A stretch of DNA of 64,000 nt from Triticum aestivum (taxonomy: Eukaryota > Streptophyta > Magnoliopsida > Poales > Poaceae). Every line of letters begins with the position of its first letter. The first letter of the stretch is position 1. Under the pieces are notes generated by a model, which saw only the letters and a program-made list of their open reading frames with translations, was not told the DNA's origin and searched no databases. The stretch spans positions 421,684,233-421,748,232 of the forward strand of contig NC_057809.1 in NCBI RefSeq assembly GCF_018294505.1, read 5' to 3'. Below are positions 45,470 through 56,690 of this stretch, in pieces. Position numbers and translations under genes: made by a program.

Positions 45470-45591
45470 TAATTTGCTCGTCATCTCATTATTAGCATTG
45501 TTCTATTCATGCCTCGCAGAGAACATGACACATGCGGTGAAGCACCCGAAGCAAAAGAAGAAACACAAGAGCAAAATAAGAAGGAAGATTA

Positions 45592-46311
45592 TCACCCCAA
45601 ATGATCTAATTCACCGTGGAGTCGTAACTGCTTCTTCATCGCCACGACCTCCATCTCCTTGCATGTCTCCTCCGCCATCTTCTTCATTGTGTCCATGACG
45701 GGGGATTTCTCGACGCGAGCCTTCATCATTTGTTCCACGGCCGCATTACGTACCTTGATAGCAGCCGGGTGCTCTATGCGGAGCTTCTCCAACTCCTCCT
45801 CCTGTTCCATGACGAGGGCCTGTAGCATCTTCATCAAGGAACTACTACTCTCATGCAGCTTCTTCCAGTCGGTGTTCTTCTCCTTCAGTAGGTCGACCTC
45901 GTGGCAGAGCTTCGCCTTGTCCTCCTGAAGTTGCAGGATTTCACCGGTCGCCTTCTTGTCCGAGGCAATGCTCTTCTTCAGCAGCATCACCAAGCCGGCG
46001 GTCAACTCCCCCTGCTTATTGAGCTCAGCGGGCATGTCGTCGAGGCTCTCCTTCAGCAGCTCCACCAAGCCGTGGATAAACTCCTTTTGCTTATTGAGCT
46101 GATCGGGCATGCTGTCGAGGGATAATGACTCCAGCACCGCCAGCTCGACATGTTCGCCTCCACGGCTAGGGCGCTCCTGGGAGCCATCGCCAGCTCATGA
46201 GAGATCTTTCTAGGTCTCTGCGTGGCGGCGAGCCCTCTTTTTTTCCGTAGCCTTGGTTGCCGCTCCCTTGATACGAGTAGTTCTCGAGCTAGATCTCTGT
46301 GCACCGGACAT
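45592..46311 (-). pseudogene. Coiled-coil protein relic, copy 2
   Basis: One minus-strand frame of 239 codons from ATG 46311 (MSGAQRSSSRTTRIKG, a basic Ser/Thr-rich start) to TAG 45594-45592. It has two stops, TAG at codon 34 and TGA at codon 39, both explicable as C-to-T changes of CAG and CGA. After them an uninterrupted 181-codon stretch (45592-46137) encodes a long coiled coil with an internal duplication (LNKQKEFIHGLVELLKESLDDMP / LNKQGELTAGLVMLLKKSI, about 26 residues apart). No enzyme motif. A product starting at the downstream ATG 46137 would be intact. Function unknown. Confidence 0.55.
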
Positions 46312-46629
46312 GGCAAGGACGGACGACGAAGAAACACTTATGAGGAGGAAAGGTAGAGTAATTTTTGGTCAGGTAGTTCCCCTTTTGATAACCTAAGTAC
46401 TAGCACTAGTACTAATACCTGCATAGTGGGAACACGTTCAGGTTTGGTACGTACTAGTAGGTGTGAGCAGGCTTGCACTTAATTGTAGCACTAGTACTTT
46501 TGAATGTGATGGGAACAAGGTAAAGATAAATTGATGGGTTTTGGTTTCGAGGCCTGAAACGACTCCCGATGAGTTTATTGGAACATAAATTTCAAGTAGA
46601 CTACACTGCTCACATGTGTAAAATATTAT

Positions 46630-46979
46630 GAGGGTGCTTGGATCCAAGGGACTTATTTTAGTCTAACTAAAAATAGTCTCTTTAAGAGGCTAAAGTTCCA
46701 AGCACCCCTGACTAATTAGAGAGGGGCTAAAACTAGTCTTGAGACTAAATTGTTTTAGTCAGGGGTACCCCTACAAAAATGTGGATTAGTCCTCTCTCTC
46801 CTCATGTAACTCCTCTCCTTTAACATAGGCGAGTTCTGGATTGGAGGGTTTGGAGGATAATAAATGCTCATTAACTTGATTTTAGTCTCTTTAGTATTTG
46901 GATCCAAGCACGGATGAGGCTAGCAAGTTTTAGTCACACTACTTTTAGTCATGAGACTACAACGTATCCAAGCACCCTC
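46630..46979. mobile_element. Tourist/Harbinger-like MITE (350 bp) with TAT target duplication
   Basis: The ends GAGGGTGCTTGGATCC and GTATCCAAGCACCCTC form inverted repeats, flanked by TAT (46627-46629 and 46980-46982). The interior is rich in TTTTAGTC phrases. Three-base duplications are the hallmark of PIF/Harbinger elements. Confidence 0.85.
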
Positions 46980-46982
46980 TAT

Positions 46983-47457
46983 GTTACTGTCAAAAATTGG
47001 CACAAAATACGAAGGAGACCAATGGAATTACTACTAGCAACCCATGATTTAACTACTCGCATGCGTGCAGTGGAGTAGTAATGTCTTTCTTCCACCCTCA
47101 CGTCCACTCAATTTGCATGCGCTATATTAATTGACCATCAATGAAGTGAAGGACTTTACACGCGTCAAATTATCACATGGGGTGAATCTTGGTACAAAAT
47201 TGCGTCTGTCCGTGTACCCGCATGTGCGTGCGAGGGAATGAGTGCGTGCGTGATGTGCGTGCACATCTTCGCTTCGTGCATGTACCGCCAGTGTGGCTCA
47301 GGGAGGACGAGTACATTCTTCTGGAACCAGCAGCACGTCACTGTGATCAACCCACACAAGGATGTCACGACAACGCCTCCACATGTGCCACGTGGCTACA
47401 TGAACTGTAAGAGAGACACTGTGTAGCGTGCCATTGTGTTTTGCACATACTCGAAGT
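46983..47457. other. Non-coding spacer
   Basis: Contains a GTGCGTGCG/GTGTGC-rich stretch (47200-47260). No gene or repeat with a partner in the window. Confidence 0.35.
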
Positions 47458-47624
47458 ACTAGTAAGGTACACGTGCATTGCACGCGTCAGATTTTGCAAC
47501 CAAATTATGAATAAATACCACACTATAGCATGTAAGGTCTGAGTCATATATGCGTGATGTAGACCTTCATTTAATTGTTACAGTTCATCTCATTCAAGAT
47601 CAATTAGTTTTTATAAAAAACCTA

Positions 47625-47907
47625 GGGCCTCTTTGATTCGTAGGATTTCCAAAACGCAGGAATAGGAAAAAATGGGACTAGAGTGGAATGTTGTCTTGAA
47701 TCCTAGAGGATTGTACGAGTGTTTGATTGTGCATAGAGAAAACGCAGAATTCTTTCAAAGAGTTTTGAGTGGATGGGATGTTTCCTATGAAATCTAGTGC
47801 AAATGAATCATATGGAAAAATTCCTATGGTTTACAATCCTATGAATCAAACAACCAAGATAGAATCCTCCAAAATTCATTTGAGAATCCTTTGAATCAAA
47901 GAAGCCC
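47625..47907. mobile_element. Tourist-like MITE (283 bp) inside the left inverted arm
   Basis: The inverted ends are GGGCCTCTTTGATTCGTAGGATT and the complement of AATCCTTTGAATCAAAGAAGCCC, with flanking CTA/TTA (one mismatch). The host arm sequence resumes on both sides, and the right arm lacks the insert, proving the insertion. Confidence 0.85.
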
Positions 47908-48223
47908 TTAATCTATTTTATGATTCATGGAATTGTGCGTTGTAAAGCATAAAGTAAAAATGAATAATGGCAATTCAACTAGAAAAAAAGTTTGGGCAGT
48001 TATGATACAGAAGATTCTAGAACAAAGGAGAACCACTATTGTTTTGAGATTTGTGCATTATGCTTAAGTTCAACCATGGAGTCTGCTAGATTGTACATGT
48101 GGAAAAATCCGGTGGGGGGCTAGAAGATGGTGCGAGGGGCCGAGTGGAGGGAGACTATGAAGGAGTGCACAACTGCGAGATCAATATTTAGAGAGAGGGG
48201 GCGAGAACATGCGCTGTTGCGCG

Positions 48224-48414
48224 CAGTGGCGGAGCCATGAAAAATGTCCCGTGAGCTAGGGGGCCAAGCATTGCTAATCCTTTAAGAGGAGGGCCAATTC
48301 ATCAACTTAAACCGTTTTTACCAGCAATTGTCTAATGATCACATTCATATTAGCCTCGATATATAGTGATGTTAGGGGGGGCAGGGCCCTTGCTTCCCCC
48401 TGTCTTCGCCATTG
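48224..48414. mobile_element. hAT-like MITE (191 bp)
   Basis: The ends CAGTGGCGGAGCCATG and CTGTCTTCGCCATTG are imperfect inverted repeats, flanked on both sides by a TGCGCGC(A) motif consistent with a 7-8 bp target duplication. The CAGTGGCGGAGCC end is common in grass non-autonomous elements. Confidence 0.65.
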
Positions 48415-50089
48415 TGCGCGCATCTGGGAGATGAAGCGGAAGGCGTGGATGATGAGAGGGGGCGTTGGATATATATTTAATGTGGGTGTATTAGCTATAT
48501 ATGTAATCCTATATAGAGAGGTATAGATTGATCGATGTGGACGTGGGAAAGAGGGTGAGACCTCACTAGATATATAGATTGATCGGTTTATGTGGAAAAC
48601 TATGAAAGACCTAGCTATATACACACACACATAGAGGAACATTGATCGTTGTGCATGCACATGAGAGATAAAGAATGACCGATATGATGGAGAGGGGGAT
48701 GTGTGTGTGTGCCTTCATGGGAGACCGACCTGAAGAAAAAGATTGCATGTGTGCGATGGATAATGCCGACTGGTAGTGTGTGTGCATGCATGCACGAGAG
48801 AAAGTTACTGGTACTATTATAAAGAGAAGACCAATGTGTGGGTGTAAAAGACTAGGTGAGGTCATAATCAATGTAAAGTTGAATTCAAATATTTGAATAA
48901 GAGATCATGATGTTTGAAACCCATGCATGCATGAATATAACGGAGATCTGCGCAGTGTGGTTTGGAAACGAGCATGTTGTAATGTATACACATTGAAAAA
49001 GGTCAGACTGGTTTGAATTTGAGATACTGATGGCAGACATCATTTGGCCACATTGCATCCGTGCATGGACAAACTATTCTAATTTGAGATGATGGGTGGC
49101 TTTCGCATCACATATCTATTATATTTTATATATTTTTTACATTGTGTGGATAACTTTAACTTTGAAAGATGGTCGTTGGATGAGGCCAATCCAATGGTGT
49201 AGAGCTGGAAAATTTGAGCACTACAGGCCATTGGATATCATCTAGATTCCACCAGATTTTGCCACATGTACAATCTAGAAGACTCTATGGTTGAACTTAA
49301 GCATAATGCACAAACCTCAAAACACAAGCACTTCTTCTTTGTTCTAGAATCTTCCATATCAGAATTGCCCAAATGTTTTTCTACATGATTTGTTTTTATT
49401 TTATGCCTTACAATGCACAATTCCATGAATCTTAAAATAGATTAGCTTTCTTAGAAAAACTAGATGATTTTGAATGAAATGAACTATAAGAATTAAATGA
49501 ACATCTACATCATGCATATATGACTCAAAGCTTACATGCTATAATGTGCTATTTATTCATAATTTGGTTGCCAAATCTCATGCATGCAATGCATGTGTAC
49601 CTTACTAGACTAAATGGTGTCTGTGTGTGTGTTGTGCGTGTTAAACACATTGTACGTAGTATATCATACTAGTCTAAATTGTCTTTTTTTGGTACACGTT
49701 AAGCTTGTTCTCCCGAAATTTCAAGCCGCGCCTTGTTATGCTGAAATTTCAAGCTAGCGTCTCTGTCTATCGTGCTGCGAAACTCCAACCTCTTGAACCT
49801 GCGCCTTGTTACCCCAAAGTATTTAAGATAAATATTTGACTTGTTGTGCTCCGACAACTCCCTCCATCTCAACCCGCGCCTTGCTATTCCAAAATTACAA
49901 CGCGCGCGAAAACTCCCACCTCCTGTGAAATCCCGACACACGAAATGCCCGTGATACCCCTGAACCGAAAGAACCACCTCAAATCGGTGGGGGTACTTTT
50001 GTAACTTACCCCACATTTCAGACAAGCGCGTCCCTAAGCCATGGTTCCAGAATCCCATCCCATCCGCCCACCCATTCGTACACCGAGGC

Positions 50090-50398
50090 GTGGAAAACCC
50101 GTGTAGCCCCACACCCTCCTCCGTCCGCCACCCAGCCGGAGCCTCTTCCCGGCCGACCTCGTCCATAGCAACACCTCGACGTCCCTCATCCACCGTACGG
50201 GATGAGGATCCGTCATCGATCGGGTCATCCCGCCAGTTCAGCCACCCCGTCCTCCACCTCCAAGGAGTTGCCCCGATGTTCCCCTCATCTTTCACACCAC
50301 CTCCATTCCCACACCACCGTCTTCACCTGCACCACCGGAAGAGAATCATCATCACCGTTTCCTCGGATGAAGCTGCGGCCTAATCGGGGCCACCAAAG
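50090..50398 (+). other. Exon-like unit with GGCCACCAAAGAG end (copy 1)
   Basis: A plus-strand frame of 97 codons (50090-50383), rich in Pro/Ser/His. It ends close to CCACCAAAGAG followed by ATTGTACACT, the same junction found after the IFFP unit (CGCCAAAGAG|GTTGTACACT at 51549). It may be a 5' exon of an unidentified gene. The minus-strand frame 49699-50295, also open in copy 2, is the alternative. Neither shows a known domain. Confidence 0.25.
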
Positions 50399-51138
50399 AG
50401 ATTGTACACTAATTGCCGCATTTTCTTCTTGATTCGATCTCACGGTGTTGCCGGCGCTCGGTCCCAAGCCGACATGTCGCGGCTCCATCCACGGTGGCAT
50501 CGTCGGCCACTTCCTCCAAGGCGTAGCTCCCTTGGCAGCGACGTCCACATCCGTAGGAGCTGCTGCTGCTTTAGCTCTCGCTCGCGCTGCTGCTCTACTC
50601 TTGCTCTCGGTCCCCTGCCTTGTCTGCTCTTGCTCTTGCTCGCGCTGCTGCTCTCGCTCTTGCTCCTGCTTGCGATGCTGCTCCAATTTAGCTACACTTC
50701 AGTCGACTGAATCGACTTTTGGGTCAGTCGATTTTCAGGGGGTGGGGGGGCTCATCGGAGTTAAGGAAGAACCAGCCGCAGCGGGGAGGGGGGCTTACCG
50801 GAGTGGTACCCCACTATCTATCTTAGGGTTCAGGGTGAGGGCGATGGTCGTTCGCGGTGGTGGGGTGGTGGCGTGGGGATCGTCGGAGAAAAAGCTCGGC
50901 ACAGGGGGGCCTAGAGGGATGGCCGGGGCAGCGGCGGACTGGCGGTGGGGAGTGTTTTCGGGGCCGGCGGGGCGGTGCACCGTCGGCCGCGGGCGGCTGT
51001 CTGGCCGGTGGTGAATGGCGGCTCTGGGGGTGGAGGTTGAAGATGAACTGCAAGCCCTAGATTTCATATCCAACGGCTACAAAATCGACTGACCAGAGAT
51101 GAAAAAGTCAGTCGACTGACGTGTAGCCTCACCTCTAG

Positions 51139-51245
51139 TGCATTCAGTTTCGACAGTAAAATTCAGTTTCGACAGCAAAATTCAGTTTCGACAGTCAAGT
51201 TCAGTTTTGACAGTTAAATTCAGTTTTGATAGTTAAGTTTAGAGA
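51139..51245 (+). repeat. 18-19 bp tandem repeat ATTCAGTTTCGACAGTxAA (copy 1, five units)
   Basis: Five consecutive units of TTCAGTTTCGACAGTCAAG-type sequence. In the second duplicate (53968-54052) there are four units in a different variant order, so the array has changed since duplication. Confidence 0.8.
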
Positions 51246-51359
51246 TGAGCGGCTGATGTATTTTACATCTACCACTTTGTGGTTATGTATTTTACGTCAT
51301 CTATTGGAGATGCTATTAGAATTCCACTTAGGTTAACAGTGTCTCTCTTGTCCTGCTTC

Positions 51360-51549
51360 AACCTCTGCGTCGTACAACTCACCGGAGCTGCTCCAATGAT
51401 GAAACCCTCCATCACAGTGGAGCAGTACCTCGGGCCCCATCTCCAGACACCTAAGATCTTCTTCCCCTCCTCCGACAGCCAAGTCAGCCGGAGCATCCTC
51501 ACCGGCCAACCCAATCACACTGAGATCGACATGGCTTCGCCAAAGAGGT
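51360..51549 (+). pseudogene. IFFP exon-like unit (copy 1) of an unidentified plant gene
   Basis: The plus-strand frame reads MMKPSITVEQYLG, TPKIFFPSSDSQVSRSILTG and IDMASPKR, then a GT donor (AAAGAG|GTTGTA). It is conserved in frame at 54190-54353 apart from a 1-codon indel. A more distant relative lies at 55180-55346 (LPQIFFPAVEI). Repeated occurrence with the same frame and splice-like end suggests a real exon. Family unknown. Confidence 0.4.
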
Positions 51550-53967
51550 TGTACACTTGTTGCATATCTTTTTTACTCTACAGTTATATATATTGTCCAC
51601 TGAGCAAACGGAGTAACAGGAAATACGATTATTTTATCCTACTATATGACAAGTTGTGAGGTACCAGGAAACTTAGCTATCCGTGATGGACTCTCTTCAA
51701 CGCCATCATTATTTATCTCTGCGCGTTTGCGCTGCGCATTTGTCGATGGCCCTGGGAGTTGAGCTAGTAGGGTAGTGGCCTGGGTCCAAAGTAATAGAAG
51801 TAGCACAAAAATATTAGTATAGGCTTTTCCTTGCTCAAGCCTGCCTACTAAAATTGCCAGTTCTTGAAAGGAATAGTGAATGAAACACATAGGAATTGGA
51901 AAGTTTTGTGTATGGTACTACTTTTCATGAATTTGGTGCAAAGGAATGGAGCAAAGGAAAACTGTAGGATTTGTTCCGATGGTGCAAAGGATAACTTTAA
52001 CTTTGAAAGATGGTCGTTGGATGAGGCCAATCCAATGGTGCAGAGCTGGCAAATTTGAGTACTACAGGCCATTGGATATCATCTAGATTCCACCAGATTT
52101 TGCCACATCTACAATCTAGAAGACTCTACGGTTGAACTTAAGCATAATGCACAAACCTCAAAACACAAACACTTCTTCTTTGTTCTAGAATCTTCCGTAT
52201 CAGAATTGCCCAAATGTTTTTCTACATGATTTGTTTTTATTTTATGCCTTACAATGCACAATTCCATGAATCTTAAAATAGATTAGCTTTCTTATAAAAA
52301 CTAGATGATTTTGAATGAAATGAACTATAAGAATTAAATGAACATCTACGTCATGCATATATGACTCAAAGCTTACATGCTATCATGTGCTATTTATTCA
52401 TAATTTGGTTGCCAAATCTCATGATTGCAATGCATGTGTACCTTACTAGTCTAAATGGTGTCTGTGTGTGTGTTGTGCGTGTTAAACACATTGTACGTAG
52501 TATATCATACTAGTCTAAATTGTCTTTTTTGGTACACGTTAAGCTTGTTGCCCCGAAATTTCAAGCCGCGCCTTGTTATGCCGAAATTTGAAGCTAGCGT
52601 CTCTGTCTATCGTGCTGCGAAACTCCCGCCTCTTCAACCCGCGCCTTGTTACCCCGAAATATTTAAGATAAATCTTTGACTTGTTGTGCTCCGACAACTC
52701 CCTCCATCTCAACCCGCACCTTGCTATTCCAAAATTACAACGCGCGCGAAAACTCCCACCTCCTGTGCAATCCCGACACGCGAAATGCCCATGATACCCC
52801 AGAACCGAAAGAACCACCTCAAATTGGTGGGGGTACTTTTCTAACTTACCCCACATTTCGGACAAGCGAGTCCCTAAGCGATGGTTCCCAAATCCCATCC
52901 CATTCGCCCACCCATTCGTACACCGAGGCGTGGAAAACCCGCGAAGCCCCACACCCTCCTCCGTCCGCCACCCAACCAGAGCCTCTTCCCGGCTGACGTC
53001 GTTCATAGCAACACCTCGACGTCCCTCATCCACCATACGGGATGAGGATCCGTCATCGATCTGGTCATCCCACTAGTTCAGCCACCCATCCTCCACCTCC
53101 AAGGAGCTGCCCCGACGTTCCCCTCGACTTTCGCGCCACCTCCATTCCCACACCACCGTCTTCACCTGCACCACCGGAAGAGAATCATCATCACCGTTTC
53201 CTCGGATGAAGCCGCGGCCTAATCGGGGCCACCAAAGAGGTTGTACACTAATCGCCGCGTTTTCTTCTTGATTCGATCTCACGGTGCTGCCGGCGCTCGG
53301 TCCCAAGCCGACACGTCGCGGATCCATCCACGGTGGCATCGTCGGCCACTTCCTCCAAGGCGTCGCTCCCTTGGCAGCGACGTCCACATCCGTAGGAGTT
53401 GCTGCTGCTTTAGCTCTCGCTCGCGTTGCTGCTCTACTCTTGCTCTCGGTCCCCTGCCTTGTCTGCTCTTCCTCTTGCTCGCACTGCTGCTCTCGCTCTT
53501 GCTCCTGCTTGCGATGCTGCTCCGATTTAGCTACACTTCAGTTGACTGAATCGACTTTTGGGTCAGTCAATTTCAGGGGGTGGGGGTGCTCACCAGGGTT
53601 AAGGAAGAACCAGCCGCAGCGGGGAGGGGGACTCACCGGAGAGGTACCCCACTATCTATCTTAGGGTTCAGGGTGAGGGCGATGGTCGTTGGCGGTGGTG
53701 GGGCGGTGGCGTGGGGATCGCCGGAGAAAAAGCTGGGCATAGGGTGGCCTAGAGGGATGGCCGGGGCAGCGGCGGACCTGCGGTGGGGAGTGTTTTCGGG
53801 GCGGGCGGGGCGGCGCACCGCCGGCTGTTTGGCCGGTGGTGACTGGCGGCTCATGGGGGTGGAGGTTGAAGATGAACTGCAAGCCCTAGATTTCGTATCC
53901 AACGGCTGCAAAATCGACTGACCAGAGATGAAAAAGTCAGTCGACTGACGCGTAGCCTCACCTCTAG

Positions 53968-54052
53968 TGCATTCAGTTTTGACAGCAAAATTCAGTTTCG
54001 ACAGTCAAGTTCAGTTTCGACAGTTAAATTCAGTTTCGACAGTCAAGTTCAG
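53968..54052 (+). repeat. 18-19 bp tandem repeat (copy 2, four units)
   Basis: Counterpart of 51139-51245 with one unit fewer, and with CGACAG retained where copy 1 has TGACAG or TGATAG. Confidence 0.8.
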
Positions 54053-54189
54053 AGATGAGCGGGTGATGTATTTTACATCTACCACTTTGTGGTTATGTAT
54101 TTTACGTCATCTATTGGAGATGCTATTAGAATTCCACTTAGGTTAATAGTGTCTCTCTTGTCCTGCCTCAGCCTCGGCGTGGTACACAC

Positions 54190-54353
54190 CGGAGCTGCTC
54201 CAATGATGAAACCCTCCATCACAGCGGAGCAGTACCTCGGGCTCCATCTCCAGACGCCTAAGATCTTCTTCCCCTCCTCCGACAGCCAAGTCAGCCGGAG
54301 CATCCTCACCGGCCAACCCAATCACGCTCAGATCGACATGGCTTCGCCAAAGA
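54190..54353 (+). pseudogene. IFFP exon-like unit (copy 2)
   Basis: Same frame as 51360-51549 (PSITAEQYLGLHLQTPKIFF, ILTGQPNHAQIDMASPKR) with several replacements and the conserved GT donor after AAGAG. No upstream or downstream exon can be joined with confidence. Confidence 0.4.
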
Positions 54354-54777
54354 GGTTGTACACTTGTTGCATATCTTTTTTACTCTACAGTTATATATAT
54401 TGTCCACTGAGCACACGGAGTAGCGAGAAATACGATTATTTTATCCTACTATATGACAAGCTGTGAGGTACCAGGAAACTTAGCTATCCGTGATGGACTC
54501 TCTTCAACGCCATCATTATTTATCTCTACGCGTTCGAGCTGCGCATTTGTCGATGTCCCTGGGAGTTGAGCTAGTAGGGTAGTGGCCTGGGTCCAAAGTA
54601 ATAGAAGTAGCATAAAAATATTAGTGTAGGCTTTTCCTTGCTCAAGCCTGCCTACTAGAATTTCCAGTTCTTGAAAGGAATAGTGTATAAAACACATAGG
54701 AATTGGAAACTTTCGTATGGTACTACTTTTCATGAATTTGGTGCAAAGGAATGGAGCAAAGGAAAACTGTAGGATTT

Positions 54778-55179
54778 GTTACTTTAGTGTCTCCTTGAAA
54801 GAAAAACCGTAGGAATTTTAATTTCCAGTTGTCCTCCTTTTCAAATTCCTTGTCATGAAGCACAAGACTAAGAGATAGTAGCATAATAGCATTATAACCG
54901 TACATTTTCTTGTGGTTTGACTTAATCTCACCATGCTTCTTTGCATCCTGTGATCTTCCAATTCTTGTGAACCAAACACCTAGATTGGCAGAAATCTTGT
55001 GTTTTTAAATTCTCTGTTTTGCACGTGCATTCCTATCCTACTCCTGTCTATTTCCTATCCCTGCATTGTTATAATCCTCAAATTCAAACAAGCCCTTACA
55101 CAATTACTTATGTTACAGATATGTGTCAAAGAAAACCTTGTGTGGTTTGTCCTGCTCCTGCGGTGCTGTGTTCCAGCAC
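54778..55179. other. Non-coding, Tourist-MITE-like remnant
   Basis: CCTCAAATTCAAACAAGCCCTTA at 55076-55098 is a typical Tourist-like end (complement TAAGGGCTTGTTTGAATTTG). Repeated AGGAATTGGAA / TTCCAATTCTTG phrases lie upstream. Boundaries are not clear. Confidence 0.35.
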
Positions 55180-55346
55180 AGCTCAGCTGCTCCAACAATG
55201 GAAGGGTTCACCACAGCAGAGATCCGCTCTCTAGACTGTCTTTCACTGCCTCAGATCTTCTTCCCCGCCGTCGAAATCCACGACAACTGCATTACCATCA
55301 TCAACTGAGCAGATGACCTTGAGGACTACATGGTTCTACAAGAGAG
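55180..55346 (+). pseudogene. IFFP exon-like unit (diverged third copy)
   Basis: The frame starting ACAATGGAAGGGTTC encodes TMEGFTTAEIRSLDC, LPQIFFPAVEIHDNCITIIN, a TGA stop, then ADDLEDYMVLQER followed by a GT donor (AGAGAG|GTCGCA). Position and motif order match the two better units. The stop in the middle indicates decay. Confidence 0.35.
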
Positions 55347-55789
55347 GTCGCACTCTTCCGTGTCTGCTTACGTTATGCATCACTTAATATGATGACATGC
55401 TACTTTATCATCGTGTTCACCTATTAGACTCCGAGTCAGGTCCAAACTTATGCTGAAACTTGAGTTTTAAATGGTTGTGGGGTACATATTGGGGCAGCAA
55501 TCAGTATTATCTCTCTACTATCTGGTTAATCTCGGGTGTCAACTATGAGTTTCATGTTGGGTGCAAACAAACATTAAAGGAGCCATTATCTGTATTTTTT
55601 AACTAATGCTATTATCTGCCTGCTATCATTGGTTTTGGGTCTATCCACAGTTTGCTACCATCACTATGGATTTGTGCATGCACTCCTTACATAATCTCAC
55701 TATGTTTTATTCCTATGCATGTCAGTTATTGTACACAATGGAACTGAACATGTAGAGCAATAGAGACGAGCCTTGCATGACAATAAAAT

Positions 55790-56690
55790 TTAATGCAGAC
55801 ATCGCTCCATAGTGGGCGCAAAGGCAGCCCCCACTCCACCCATTTCGGATAATAATCAAGAGGAAGATAACTGTTCTGAGGGGGATTCATAAGCAGAAGA
55901 CCACTTCTATTTACCCCATGAGGTCTTCACTCTAACTTGGCATGCTGCTATTGGTAATATCATGCATATGGTGCCTTGCATTGCTTAGTACATTCAATTA
56001 CTCTTCCTGTGCATCAGCCATTTGGCACGGTCATGGAAAAATCTAGAGTGGAAACAAGGTCTTCAAAGTAAACAATGCTATCTGACGAAGCGCATGTCTT
56101 GCTGGTTACAGATAGCTCCTCACAGGAGGATTCAGAGACAGATGACCAGTCCTATTTTCCCCCGAGGTGCATGCTCTAACTTGGCAGGGTTATGTTGCTC
56201 ATATCGTGCGTATGGTATCTTGCATTGCTATGTCATTTGCTTAGTTTAGACATGCTTTGTGTGAATGCCACCTGTTTAGTGTCTAATTACCATATATGTG
56301 AATTATGCAATGCCATCCTGTTGCAAGATATTATATATGGGAATTATGCAATGCTATCTTGTTACAAGGAATTATATATGTGAATTATGCAATGCCATGC
56401 TGTTTAGCCAAGCAACATATATGTGAATTATATCATGTCGTCCTTTTTTGTATTTCTCATTGCTTTTGTCGACATGTTTGTATATTCAACTGCTCTTCCT
56501 GTGCATCAGCCATTTGAATTGGTGATGGAGAAATCTGGAGTGAAAACAATGTCTTCAGAGCAGACAATGCTACCTGCCGAAGCAGATATCTTGCTGGTTA
56601 TAGATAGCTCTTCAGAGGAGGATTCGGAGGCAAGTGACCAGTCCTATTATCCCCCTGAGGTGTATGCTCAAACTTGGCAGGGTTATATTA
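55790..56690 (+). pseudogene. Triplicated acidic exon of an unidentified plant gene
   Basis: Three exon-like units lie at about 55805-55910, 56018-56165 and 56513-56660. The best copy encodes PFELVMEKSGVKTMSSEQTM, then LLVIDSSSEEDSEASDQSYY and PPE before a GTGTAT donor. It is preceded by CTTCCTGTGCATCAG, a good acceptor that also precedes copy 2. Copies 1 and 2 carry stops. Such Ser/Asp/Glu-rich linkers occur in plant nuclear proteins (B3-type regulators are one guess, unproven). The remaining exons would lie past the LTR inserted at 57159. Confidence 0.4.

Larger units (their letters stand above)
47458..49607. mobile_element. DNA transposon candidate with long inverted arms (Mutator-like?)
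   Basis: The left arm 47458-48110 (minus an inserted MITE) is the reverse complement of the right arm 49255-49607. The outer ends read CTAGTAAGGTACACGTGCATTGCA and its complement near 49590-49607. Inner matches include ATTCATGGAATTGTGC / GCACAATTCCATGAAT and GATTCTAGAACAAAG / CTTTGTTCTAGAATC. Arms of about 350 bp around a 1.1 kb non-coding interior suggest a non-autonomous Mutator-like element. No 9-bp target duplication could be seen. The right arm is repeated at 52095-52450 by the later tandem duplication. Confidence 0.65.
49147..51976 (+). repeat. Tandem duplication, copy 1 (2.83 kb)
   Basis: Matches copy 2 (51988-54777) throughout at an offset of 2,841 bp. It starts GGATAACTTTAACTTTGAAAG and ends GCAAAGGAAAACTGTAGGATTTGTT. 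Copies differ by scattered substitutions and small indels. Contents are the right arm of the inverted-repeat transposon, a GC-rich 5'-region-like block (49700-50400), a CTGCTC-rich low-complexity block (50560-50690), a GC-rich block (50740-51060), an 18-bp minisatellite and the IFFP exon-like unit. Confidence 0.9.
51988..54777 (+). repeat. Tandem duplication, copy 2 (2.79 kb)
   Basis: Second copy of 49147-51976, joined by the 11-base connector CCGATGGTGCAAA (approximately). It includes a second right arm of the inverted-repeat transposon (52095-52450), the GC-rich blocks, the minisatellite and the IFFP unit. The GC-rich block around 53600-53850 is slightly shorter than in copy 1. Confidence 0.9.

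Noticed and set aside
49699..50295. 198-codon minus-strand open frame, also open at 52539-53036 in the duplicate
   Set aside because: Conservation is explained by the recent tandem duplication. Composition follows the GC-rich block and no domain is visible. Kept only as a low-probability alternative.
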